A stretch of DNA of 64,000 nt from Coffea arabica. Lineage: Eukaryota; Streptophyta; Magnoliopsida; Gentianales; Rubiaceae. Location: assembly GCF_036785885.1 (NCBI RefSeq), contig NC_092330.1:3072525-3136524 (forward strand), read 5' to 3'. The position numbers were made by a program, and so were the translations under genes. Below are positions 37,255-48,210 of the stretch, piece by piece. The stretch's first letter is position 1. The number at the start of each line of letters is the position of its first letter. The notes beneath the pieces were generated by a model. The model was not told the DNA's origin. It saw only the letters and a program-made list of their open reading frames with translations, and did not search any database.

Positions 37255-37650
37255 TCATGTGAACATCAAAACGAGAAATGATAACACAGATATAGCAAAA
37301 CAAGCACCCATACAAATCTTCATGACTCCTAAGGTTTCTTCAATGTTTTTCATTTTCCTCAAATATAAACCACCATCCACGCGTAAGCCTTCCAAATCTG
37401 AACCATCAATACTTGATTCTCCACTAAAGATGTCTCCGCTTGTAACATTCAAATCACTGGTGTAATTTTGTCTTATTCTCCTTGTTGGATTGCACCATGA
37501 GAAAAATTCACAAGTTTATGTTACACAAACAAAATATAGCTTTCCTTTTGAAGGTTTGTCGGATACCACTGCTTTTCTCCCGCATGCACAATGCAGGTAT
37601 TGGTACCTTAGATCTTGAGTACTTCCACCAGCACTGCTTGAGCATGACAT
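37255..37650 (-). pseudogene. GRF-type zinc finger protein with C-terminal membrane helix, second MULE ORF
   Basis: From ATG at 37650 the frame reads MSCSSSAGGSTQD, YLHCACGRKAVVS, then GKLYFVC, TCEFFSWCNP and a tail ending CMGACFAISVLSFLVLMFT. The C-x-C, C and C residues with FFSWCNP form the pattern of the GRF zinc finger; the last 20 residues are a membrane helix. Small GRF-plus-membrane-helix proteins are common in plants, and I know of them beside MULE transposase genes. One in-frame TAA interrupts it between FVCVT and TCEFF. It is convergent with the transposase gene. Function unknown. Confidence 0.65.
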
Positions 37651-37942
37651 CTAGAGTTTATTGAAAATAATAATAATAATAATCCATTCAAGTTATATTT
37701 CAGGAAAAGGAAAAGACTGCACCTTGATGTTATAACTCACCTTCAGATTTCATTCTTTCTAAATCTTGGTTTGGTTTCTTCAGTAAATGTATTGCCTTCA
37801 CCAAGATTCAATGGAAAGTCAGCTACAAAGTATTTTCGGTTCATGAAAAGAGATAAGGAGCACAGATCTAGGCTTTACTGGGTGCGTTAAAGTGGTTAGG
37901 GGTAATATGAGAATGTTTCTTACTGCTACCAGTAGTACAAGT

Positions 37943-38092
37943 GCATTTAAGCCACAAATCGTCATGATGGGTGCTTTCCGTCTATTTGACACTTGAATCC
38001 AAATCACAAGGGGTTTATATATAGCTTTTAGAATTATGGGGGGGTTATGTGATTTTTGCAAAAATCACAGGGGGTAAAATGTAATTTGCCCT
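37943..38092 (-). repeat. MULE right terminal inverted repeat
   Basis: Reverse complement of 31065-31213; ends in TTTGCCCT before the TAGTTGA duplication. Confidence 0.9.
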
Positions 38093-38440
38093 TAGTTGAA
38101 TCATGCTCAAACTTTGGTTATCATGGTCTTCCAAATTTGTAAAGTCAAAACCTGCTTTCCAAGTCTCAATTGTACTCAGAATGGCAGCTACTATGTGCTT
38201 TTCAACCTTAAGAGATTTTAGCATCTACAGAACAATTTAGCTTTCATTAGTTAAAGAAGCCACTATCATGAACTTTTCTTCAGCAGATAGTTAAAAACTT
38301 CAGAAAAATTTGAGTAAATATACCATATCATAATCGACTTGCTAGGTAGCAGCATTTGGTAAAATATGGACAATAAACAAAACACGTTCATGCAAATGGG
38401 ATTTGACCTTAAAATGTAGAAGGGGAATTTTTTACATGAA

Positions 38441-38500
38441 TCATCCAAAAATGTAGAAGTCACAAAAGTAAAACAAAGAAAGGTTTTAATACATTTGTAC
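38441..38500. repeat. Inverted repeat partner of 44451-44508
   Basis: About 58 bp (tcatccaaaaatgtagaagt, cacaaaagtaaaacaaagaa) reappear inverted next to the truncated copia LTR at 44451-44508, with few differences. Both lie in the intron of the PHD-GNAT gene, on opposite sides of the copia element. Confidence 0.85.
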
Positions 38501-38516
38501 ATGTGAGCCCTTGTAG

Positions 38517-38604
38517 TGGTGTGTGTTTTTGCCTGTGTGCACGCAATAGTGTGTGAAGCATGTGCCTGCTTTCGTGGGGGTGTGTGTGTGCGTGTGTGCA
38601 TGTC

Positions 38605-38646
<42 letters not shown>
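38517..38646. repeat. TG-rich tract and (AG)20 microsatellite
   Basis: An interrupted TG/GTGTGC tract (38517-38602) is followed by 40 bp of pure AG (38607-38646). Confidence 0.95.
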
Positions 38647-38648
<2 letters not shown>

Positions 38649-38703
38649 AGTAAACTGAAAATTTAACATTAAAGAGAATTGAACTACTAAAGTTGAGCTT
38701 ACC

Positions 38704-38941
38704 TGTGAAACTTTGAGAGAGAAAAGAAATTATTCCCATTATTTTGAGATGAATAACAAACAGGCACATATAGTAGAAAGATTGGTATTCCAATCCAGAA
38801 ATTTAGAAAGAATTCCTTTAGATCAAAAATTTCACAAAGAATATGAAACTAACTAGATAAGACTCAGTTAACATCCAACCAAATCTCTTTATCGGAAACA
38901 ATAACTAGATAAAGAATACTAATATAGATGACAATTTCACA
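38704..38941 (-). repeat. Copia 3' LTR
   Basis: Bounded by TG and CA and adjacent to the polypurine tract (TCCCCTT on the plus strand at 38943-38949). Its inner 48 bp (38704-38751) match 44405-44452 with two substitutions. Confidence 0.85.
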
Positions 38942-39706
38942 CTCCCCTTGATGCGAATTCGATTATCCAAACTCCCGCTTTTCAAGAAACGAATTGCACA
39001 GGCAGCAGAATGATCTATCTTGATCAGACTATAGATACAAAAGAATGGATTCTAAACAATCAAGGACCGCTCGAGATTGATTAGAAGGGTAGAATGACAC
39101 TACAATTCAACATGATCTTGAATTGATAAGTCGATTGAAAATTCAAGAATCCTCTCAAGTATTCAAGAAAAGATCTCTTAGACAAGAGACTTGCTAAACA
39201 CAAAGTGTTTTGCTGGAATTTTCTCTAATTTATCATGACTTCTATGAAAATAACGTTTGAGACAATGCTTATTTATAGCCTTACAAAGACTCAAAATCCT
39301 ATCTAAACTAGAACTACGTTCCTAAATCCTAACTCGACTAGAATAGGAAACTAACTAACTCAAATTGGCTAACACTTTGGTCCATATGACCTTAGCCATT
39401 TATTCAACCAAACTAACAACTCAAATTAACTAATTAACCAACTACTATTTGCTGAAAATAATTAGACACATATGGTTAGAATTTTTCAAGCAAACGACAA
39501 GATTAAGGAAACTAACATAAACGACTTGAACTAAGGACACTAAGGAAAATCAAGGAAGGGATCTCGGATTTGATGACTCTAATGGATGATTTGATGAACT
39601 CCAATGGGTCAATCTCTTGTATGATTTGAACATGAATCATTGGATCCCATGTTCATATCATCCCTTCAAGCTAGGTTGCACAAATTGTACATGCTCAGCT
39701 TGCAAC

Positions 39707-42700
39707 TCAACTCTTCAAATCTAGTTCTTGGAAGTGATTTGGTGAGATTATCAGCAATTGATGTTGAGAAGGGATGTAGACAATTTGAACAGTCCCATTT
39801 TCAATCTTCTCTAGGATGAAATGACGACCAATCTGAAGATGCTTTGTCTTATCATTGTGAACAAGACTTTTAGCAATGTTGATAGCTGCCTGGTTATCAT
39901 AGAATAACTTGATTGGTTGTTTGTCCATCACCCTCAGTTCACTAAGTAATCTTTGAATCCAGATATCTTCACAAATTCCCAAAGCTAATGATATGAACTC
40001 GGGTTCTGTACTACTTTGAGACAACTGATTGTTTCTTACTTCTCAATGTAACAAGGTTTCCGAAGATTTATGAACAATAATCAGAAATTGAGCATCTATC
40101 CAGTAGATTCCCTATGTGATTAGCATCAGTATAGATATCAGTCTCTATTTTGCTATTCTTCCTGAATAATAATCCCTTTCCAGGTGTTGACTTAAGATAT
40201 CTTAGTATCCTATACATAGCCTTCATATACTATTCCGTGGGATTATTCATGAATTGACTTACTAAATTGACAGTAAATTCAATGTCTGGATGCGTTTAGG
40301 AGAGATAAATTAAGTTACCAACAAGTTGCTGGTATCTCCCCCTATCTACGGGAATACTTCTTGATTCTACACTTATCTTTTAGCTTAAATCCATGGGTAT
40401 ATCTACTGGTTTACAGTCAAGCATCCCTGTTTCCTTCAACATATCCAATATATATTTTCATTGAGTCACTGCAATACCTTCTCTTGACCTTGCTACTTCT
40501 ATACCAAGAAAATACTTTAGATTACCAAGCTCCTTAATCTCAAACTTTCGTGCTAGATGTTGTTTTAAGATCTGTAATTCTTCGTCGAAATCATCAGTAA
40601 GAATAATATCATCAACATAGACAATCAAAATAGCAATTTTCTTTTCAGTTGAAAACTTGACAAATAAGGTATGATCTGATTGGCATTGTTTATACCCACA
40701 TTTTTTCACAAGCTTTGCAAACCTATCAAACCATGCGCGAGGAGACTATTTCAATCCATAAAGGGACTTTTGTAGTCTACATACCTTGTTTTTAGTGTGG
40801 GAAATTTTCATTCCGAGGGTACTTCCATATAAACTTCTTCTTCAAGATTGCTATTTAGAAATGTAATGTCGAGTTGATGTAATGGCCAGTCACAATTAGC
40901 TGCAAGTGAAAGAAGAACTCAGATGGTATTAAGTTTAGCAACTGAAGCAAAGGTTTATAGATAGTCAATATTATATGGCTGTGCGAATCCCTTAACAACA
41001 AGGCGAGCTTTCAGCCTCTCAATACTTCCATCTGCTTTGTTTTGATGGTAAAGATCCACTTGCAACCTACTGACTTTTTTCAAGCAAGTAAATCTGTAAT
41101 CACCCATGTTCCATTCCTTTCAAGTGATGTGACCTCCTCATGAATAGCTTTTCGCCATCCTGGATGTTTAAGAGCCTCATAAATAGTCCTCAGAACGTGT
41201 ACACTGTCAAATGAAGTAATAAATGCCCTGCATGTTGGAGAAAGAGAGTTAGCTCACAAAATCTCCAATCGGATGTTTGGTACATGATCTTACACCTTTC
41301 CTTAGAGCAATTGGAGCGTTATCATTATCAATCATTGGAATAATTAATTCATGAGAATGATTGGATTCACTTGAGTGAACTTGAGAAGAATCAGAATTCG
41401 GGTTGCATTCATGACAATGCATGAGAGGTACAGGGTTCTCACTCTCTTTGATGTTCTTTTTCCTTTTTGTATAGATTTGAAGTTGAAAGGAGTCAAGTTG
41501 CCCAAACTTGTGATTTGAGGTTGGACTATTAGATGATGAATGCTTGAAATTGATTTTTGGTATGGTGCCTGAGTCAAAAGGAAGATAAACTAGAAACTGA
41601 GGTGTATGTTGTGTTTGAGTTGTGTTCTGTATCTGGGTTAGCTCTCTGATGAGAAGTTCATCCCAAAATTGAGATTCCCTCACATTCTCCCTCTAAATGT
41701 TAGGTTTTGGATGGTAAGGCTCATGCTTAAAGAAAGTGACATCCATTGAATTGTATATCCTTTTTGTAATAGGAGAGTATCATTTATAAACCTTTTGGTT
41801 GGAATTATAACCCTTTTGGTTGGAAGAATAACCTAGAAAGACACATTTGATGGACTTAAGATCTAATTTAATTTAGTTTGGGGAATGGCTATGAACAAAA
41901 ACCAAACACCCAAAGAACCTTGGAGGTATATTTGAGGAGATGAATTTGATGTGAGGATAGACTTTTAGAAGAACTTGATGAGGGTTTTGAAATTTGTGGA
42001 CTCTAGAGGGCATTCTATTTATTAGGTAAGCAGCAATAAGAACTGCCTCACCCCAAAAATATTTAGGCATATTAGTTATGAATAGAAGTGCTCTGGCTAC
42101 CTCAAGAATATGGTGATTTTTCCTTTCAACTACTCCATTTTGTTGAGAAGTATCTACACATGAGCTGATATGGATGATGTTGTGATGTGAGAGATATGAT
42201 TCAAGATGGGACTTGAAGTATTCTTTGGCATTGTTAGTTTTAAAATTTTAGATATGAGCATTGAATTGATTTTGAACCATCATATGAGCATTGAATTGAT
42301 TTTGAACCATCATATGAAACTTTTGAAAGATGTGACTAACTTCATATTTTTCTTTCATAAGAAATATCCAAGTAAGACGAGTGTGATCATCCACAAAAGA
42401 CACAAACCACGGAGCACCAGTGAGAATTTTAATTCGTAATACACCCCACACGTCACTATAAATCATGGTGAAAGGACGGATAGGTAAGTGATAACTTAGA
42501 GGAAAATTTGTCCTAATATGCTTGACAAACCGACAGTTTTCACAGTGAAAAATACTCGAGTTTTTATTGATGAACAATTGAGTAAACATCTTTTCTAAAT
42601 ACACAAAATTGGGATGGCCAAGACGAAAATGCCAAAGCATAACTTCATCCACATTATTGACACTTGAATTGGAAATAGAGGAGTAGAGATGACGCAATGA

Positions 42701-44263
42701 CATACTCTTTGACACACCAGTGGACATTTTGCAACTTGAATAATTAGCTGGTCTACTTGCAGGGTTATTAGTTTTGAGTAGGTAGAGATCTGACACCAAC
42801 TCAGCATTGCCAATTGTTTTCCTCGATTCCATCTCCTGAAATTCACACAAAGATGGGAAAAATTTAACAACACACTTAAAATCTTGACTCAACTTTCTAA
42901 TTAAAAGTAAGTTACAATCTAAATTTTGAACATGAAGAATAGGAGAGAGAACAACATCCTTTATTAAGTATGTAGATCCCATTCTCAAAACCATGAAAAG
43001 GGAACCATCTGCAATATGAACAAAAGAGTTATGCTTTTAAGAATTGTAATTATATAGGAGTGTTGCATCTCTAATCATATGATCTGATGCACCGGAATCA
43101 ACAATCCAGGATCCATTATAGTCCCTGCTAGTTGTAAGGGCAACAGAAGAATTACCTCATTGTGCCATCACATTTGTTGCTCTAGGTTAGCTGGTAGATT
43201 GGAAGAGATTGTGGCTGATCATTTTTTGCAGAATTTCTATTTATACTTTGTTGAATCCACTTGTTTAACTTGATGTTTTTCCCTCAACGGATGAAGAAAC
43301 GCTAGCATGACTTTTTTTTTTAATCACAATTTGGCTTGTTTGGCTTCTGATCTGCTGGTCTTCCATGGATCTTCCAACAAGTCTCTATCAAATGTCCTGA
43401 CTTATGGCAATGTTCACACTAGGGCCTTCCTCGTTGCTGTCGATTGTCATTGGTGCTGAGGTTGGTTCCTCGGATTGCAAGTGCAGAACTATCAAGCAGT
43501 GGAGTGTTCACTGCTGTATCTTGCGATCCCATCATTACTTTTTTTTTCTACACGTCGAACCTCAGAAAATACTTTTCTAATGCTTGATAGTGGTTTGATG
43601 CCCATAATACGTCCACTTACTTCATCCAACTCCTTGTTGAGTCCCAATAGGAATTTGAATATTCTTTTTTACTCCACAATTTCCCTGTAATTAGCTGCAT
43701 CATCTGTGCACTTCCATGTGTCAGTATCAAACATATCAAGTTGCTACCAATGCCGTTTTAAGGTATTGAAATATTGTATGACAGAGAGACTCTCTTGGCG
43801 AAAATCATACAAGATAGCCTCAATCTAGAACAGTTCTACTGTATTTTCAGAACTCGAGTATCTCTTTTTGCTGCGTCCTAGATTTCTTTTGCTGTGCCAT
43901 AGAGAAGAAAATTTGCACCTATATCATATCATTGTTCATGAAATTTATCAACCATGACATTATCATATTGTTGTTACTCATCCACTGCCTAAATTTTGAA
44001 TATCCATTCTTTGGGATTTCAATCTCACAAGTGGGATATTCATCATTACCTTTTTTGAAAATAAACATGAACATGAGCTGATACCATTGAAGATAATTTT
44101 TTCCATTTAACTTGTGACTTGTGATCAGAATTGTTTCAGATTCTGGATTACTGTGAGTGGCTATTGTCATTGTAGATTCCCCTTCTAATTTAGAATTGAT
44201 CTTGGAAGTGGAGATTTGAAACGCTGCTCCAAATTTGTCATGATGTGATTCAAAGGAATCCAA
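39707..44263 (-). pseudogene. Copia gag-pol remnant
   Basis: Parts in order on the minus strand: Gag at 44263-43919 (SHKLNGKNYLQWYQLM); a CCHC knuckle near 43430-43380 (CEHCHKSGHLIETC); pre-integrase and integrase at 42994-41873 (MLWHFRLGHPN, FVSFVDDHTRLTWIFLMKEK, PKYFWGEAVLIAAYLINRMP); reverse transcriptase at 40709-40458 (ILIVYVDDIIL, LKYFLGIEVARS); RNase H at 40024-39707 (MSQSSTEPEFISLALGICED, FYDNQAAINIAKS). Many stops and frame changes separate them, so no polyprotein can be made. A 30-bp perfect tandem duplication at 42254-42313 repeats MMVQNQFNAH. Confidence 0.88.
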
Positions 44264-44520
44264 AAGGAAGAGATTGAAGAATTACTAGAAGAAAGACTTG
44301 GAGGATAGAAGATTTGAAGTTACCTAAATTAGAATGATAATGAAGAATGAATTTTACAAAATTAGTTTTATCAGAAATGGATCGGAGTGGAAGCTCTGAT
44401 ATCATGTGAAACTTTGAGAGAGAAAAGAAATTATTTCCATTATTTTGAAATGTATTAAAAGCCTTTCTTTGTTTTACTTTTGTGACTTCTACATTTTGGA
44501 TGATCCATCTAAGGCTGGAT

Positions 44521-44737
44521 CCGCCACTAAACCTTTGGCCTGGTGGTCAAAATCCTGGTGGTGTGGGAGGTCAAAATCCTTACCTCCCACCAAAATTTGT
44601 CACAATATATAGCTGCCTTCATTGGCCTTCTTTGATGGAATCTCTACTCACATCGAGTCCCCCTCTCCCTTCCTCCTAAATTAGGCTAGATTAGGTTATA
44701 GGAATTCTACCGTCGCGACAAAAAAAAAAAAAAAAAA
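44521..44737 (+). mobile_element. SINE with 14-bp target duplication
   Basis: A body of about 200 bp ends in a run of 19 A (44719-44737). ATCTAAGGCTGGAT is duplicated exactly on both sides (44507-44520 and 44738-44751). The head has box A-like TTTGGCCTGGTGG and a box B-like GGTCAAAATCCT, as in tRNA-derived SINEs. It lies in the last intron of the PHD-GNAT gene. Confidence 0.85.
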
Positions 44738-47700
44738 ATCTAAGGCTGGATGTCATCCAGCCTTTCCCATTTTTGGATGATTCATCCAACACTTTCTTAT
44801 ATATTTTTTACATGGATATTTCTTTTACTGGGGAAGGAGAATTTTCAGCTATTCATCGATTAACTAACTAAGAATTTCAGTTCTCACCAATTGGATAGCT
44901 TGTAAAAGGCGACGGAACATGCCCCGGTGACGATGTTTAACACAAGTTGCAGCAAAAGGCATTTCTGCAACAGTTACACCGTGGATCTTGAACCAAAACC
45001 AAAAGTTAGATCATTCTTGAACATTCAACCAAGAAACAGATAAAACAACTGACAGCCAATCAGAAGATAGAAGTTAACTAAGTCGCTAATAAAATCCACG
45101 ATCAGCATGCGTTTGAAAAAGATCTAGCATTCCATAGAGGGAGTCAAAAGGACAATATTCAGAACTTTTCATGCGTAATATCTCAGAGAAGACTGCAATA
45201 CAGGAAAAATCATCTCTGATCTTAAAACAGGAGCAGACACAGCATGACTTTGCTACCATGCTCTCGGACTAGGATCAATTTACATGCCTCACCACAAAGC
45301 CAAATTTAAAAGATACAGGTCTATACCTTAGCTACACATCTAATTCTGAACTAGAACCTCTAGTTGCAGCAGAATACTAATCTGACTCAATAGTGTCTCC
45401 AAAGCATATCTTGTATCGAGTCAAAAACTTTTTCTGGTTAAGACATGTTCATTGGTGGCCAAAAACAGATATTGACTTTTGGTACTAAACAAACAGCATG
45501 ACACACGGTGGTTTCTTCTCATTAATGCATCTGCAAAAATCAGACAGCAGATAAGCCACACGAAAAATGAACCAAGCACTTCTGTATCCAACATGATAGC
45601 TTCCACAAGCACAAGATTATATTGAGGAAGGAGCAGTGCAGTACTCGGACCAAGACTGAAAAGTTCTCAGTGACTAGAGATGACATAACAACAATTACCT
45701 GATTGATGCTAAAGCGATCAAGGTGTCGCCTTTCTCCAAGACCACTGTGTAGAACCGACTACAATCTACACAAGGAAACTTAGAGCTGCAAAAGATAAGG
45801 CAGTCATATGGTGCATTGCTTTCGGATAACGTCTCATGTGAGTTATTAAACAACAGAAACAAAGCACAACAACATCAAACAGCAAAGGATTAATAACAAT
45901 TTGAAAGCCTATGATTGTATACTATATCTACACCTTCAGTCACACGGATGAATATAGAGCAAACACACACAGTTGAAGTATACAGACCAAAAAATACACA
46001 ATTTAAAAGAATCAGATATTTTATCTAGAGTACTACTCTATATTGACTTAAAAAGTCTACCACTGAGTTTGATCTGCATTGTGCAACGTAGGGCTGTGAA
46101 GAAACTAACTGAAATTAGTAGCGAAGGAAGATGAAATGCAAATTAAAAATGGTACGCATAAAAGGCATATAGAATGTTAATAATCAATAATCAATTACAC
46201 AAGCACAAGGCAGAACGAGAGAGCTAAATAAAGAAGGTTTAAAACATGGGGAAGAGGATGATGAGAGAAACCATGTGCAGAATAAGTAGAGATTTTTAAG
46301 CAGGAAAAGGTTCATGTCCGAAAGATAAAGAACTCACCCCCAATTGTATATTAGTTGCGGTATCATATTAACAACGGATCTTGGATCCACCATTGGGTTA
46401 AAATATTCCTCCATCATTTGAAGTGCAACAGCTAGCTTTGAGTTGCATTCTGCCTTTAATGCTAGAAAGCTCTGTGCAGAATGAGCTTGTTGATCACCAT
46501 TGATGCACTTCAAAAGTGTCCAGCGAAATCCATCAGAAAGCAGGATTGGACGACCAATGTTTGCTTGAAGACCAAGATAGACCTACATGACAAAGTCGAC
46601 TTAGTATCTTAAAGATATTCACTTTTTTAGAGTAATGGAATAAGAATAGAACCACAGAAAACAACAATACAGGAAAACCTATACATATGGACTTTAAAAG
46701 TTAATTTAAGACCGTCATGCCCTGCATTACATGGATGAGACATGACCATGTAAACTGCAGTAACCAAAAACATCCTTTTGAGTTCAATGGCAACATCTCC
46801 AGTCTTATTTGTGTATAATTCATTTTTCTTCACTCTCTTGATTCCCAGTTCTAATACAAGTACGTAAAAAATGAACCTATAACCTACATCTTGGAAAAGC
46901 TAATCTAAAGCCCTCCATACCATAATTGGTCTGATCTAATTGTCAGGTTCATCCCACACTAAGGTTTAAAAGTCACACGAGTCCTGTGCCCAATATGACC
47001 TCATGACCAAAGGACATGGCAAAAAAATGATACTTCTTTTGACTTCATTCCAGGTTTGCAACTCTTGCAGGGAAACAACTTCATATGAAACTGTTATGCC
47101 ATAAGACCACATGGCAAGAATTCAACAAATTAAATACTAAACTGGTCGTAAAACAAAGAGGAATACCCCTTGGCATGTCGCGGAACAGCACCAGGTATCA
47201 AAGGCTTTGTCTAATTTGCTACCACGTTCTTCCACACAAAGCTTCATGATCTGCCAACATATCAAAGTAATCATGCTGCCAGAAATTTTAACTGACAAAT
47301 TAAGGATCTACAAGCAACAAAAACCTAATCAATGATAAAAACAAATTGCATATAGTCTACTGCATGGCCCACAAACAACAAGATAAACACACATGAAAAT
47401 CTTTTGAAGTTTTCTAATGACAAATATGCCACTATAAGATCAACATAACACAATGGCAGATGGGTAACACAGAAAGCAACCAAAAGAAAATCATGCTTAT
47501 TTTTGTTCTGATGGAAGTTGATACTAGTGTTGACCTATTTATGACCCAAATCCAAGTAGGGATGTCAAATGCATATCCACATCCAATGTACGAAACCTGC
47601 CTACGTTTTCACACCAAACCTTATGATGGACTTTTGACACAGTTATATTTGCTTAGGACACTTTGAAGAAATTTTTGTTAACACGTAGACTTTCAATACA

Positions 47701-48210
47701 TAATAATAAATAATATATATCCAACAGTCATGATGAGGCCACATGGGATATGGAACATGGTCCAAAGCAGTGGGAAAATTACATTTAGATCTGGATCCCA
47801 ATTAGTTGATGCAAGAAACTTCATTAAGGATATAAATTAATCCCAAAAAAGAGGGTCTTTTTCTGGACTAAGACCAAAAATTTAGTGATATCAAAATGAA
47901 TCTGAGTATGACACGTAAATTTTTCTATCATCTATCCCTTCAGTTTATAAACCCTCCCACTCTCCCCACCACACAAAGATTATCCATGTATAGTCACATA
48001 TGAAGATAATGCACAACAGGAGACAGGAGACCCTACACATATTTTGGCACTGGGAGCATTTCAGCACTCCAAGAGGTAGTAAAGCCTCCTTTTCATCCAC
48101 CCCCTTGCCACAGATTTGGCAAGTGCACTGCACACAATACCAATTTCCATCTGGTATTTCCTTAAAAGAAAAGAAATGAATAAAAATTAACACCTAGAAC
48201 CAATAGTTTT

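Larger units (their letters stand above)
31065..38092 (+). mobile_element. Mutator-like element (MULE), 7,028 bp
   Basis: The terminal inverted repeats are about 150 bp (31065-31213 and 37943-38092). Both begin AGGGCAAATTA and share the ACCCCCTGTGATTTTTG and GACGGAAAGCACCCATC blocks. TAGTTGA is repeated outside (31058-31064 and 38093-38099); Mutator usually makes 9 bp, so the duplication may have decayed. Inside are a MURA transposase pseudogene on the plus strand and a convergent GRF-finger ORF. A hAT element and a Stowaway MITE are inserted in it. The element lies in the last coding exon of the PHD-GNAT gene: codons read SLSMIQL before it and MVVPGTKYL after it. Confidence 0.9.
38704..44452 (-). 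mobile_element. Ty1/copia LTR retrotransposon, decayed, 5' LTR truncated
   Basis: The 3' LTR is complete at 38704-38941 (238 bp; reads TGTGAAATTG to AGTTTCACA on the minus strand) with a purine tract, AAGGGGAG, next to it. The 5' LTR keeps only its last 48 bp (44405-44452) before unrelated intron sequence starts. The primer-binding site TGATATCAGAGC (44393-44404) matches initiator tRNA-Met use by copia elements, with one change. Gag, integrase, reverse transcriptase and RNase H follow in copia order. The element lies in the last intron of the PHD-GNAT gene, in the same orientation. Confidence 0.88.
31007..48160 (-). pseudogene. PHD-finger/GNAT acetyltransferase gene (IDM1-like), split by MULE and copia
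   Basis: Plant proteins of this type read histone tails with PHD fingers and carry a GNAT fold; Arabidopsis IDM1 acetylates histone H3 to oppose DNA methylation. Exons seen: 48160 to about 48040 (EIPDGNWYCVQCTCQICGKG, second PHD finger), 47250-47167 (KLCVEERGSKLDKAFDTWCC), 46582-46338 (VYLGLQANIGRPILLSDGFR, MVDPRSVVNMIP), 45785-45699 (RFYTVVLEKGDTLIALASI), 44986-44888 (IHGVTVAEMPFAATC, RHRGMFRRLLQAIQL) and 38224-38093 (MLKSLKVEKHIVAAI). The coding end (MVVPGTKYLKMP, stop at 31007) lies across a 7-kb MULE. Damage: the MULE splits the last exon; the acceptor before 44986 is CAAG where CAGG is expected, which shifts the frame by one base; CQNMCRVSC lacks the PHD zinc-binding His; no first PHD finger or N-terminal exon is recognisable upstream. 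Confidence 0.82.

Noticed and set aside
38266-38669. His/Thr- and Ser/Leu-rich ORFs (HTRTHTPPRKQAHA, SLSLSLSLS)
   Set aside because: Products of the TG tract and the AG microsatellite.
48040-48160. Idea that the PHD exon belongs to an unrelated, intact gene
   Set aside because: The downstream exons in the same order and strand match the GNAT half of IDM1-like proteins, and the last exon continues in phase across copia.
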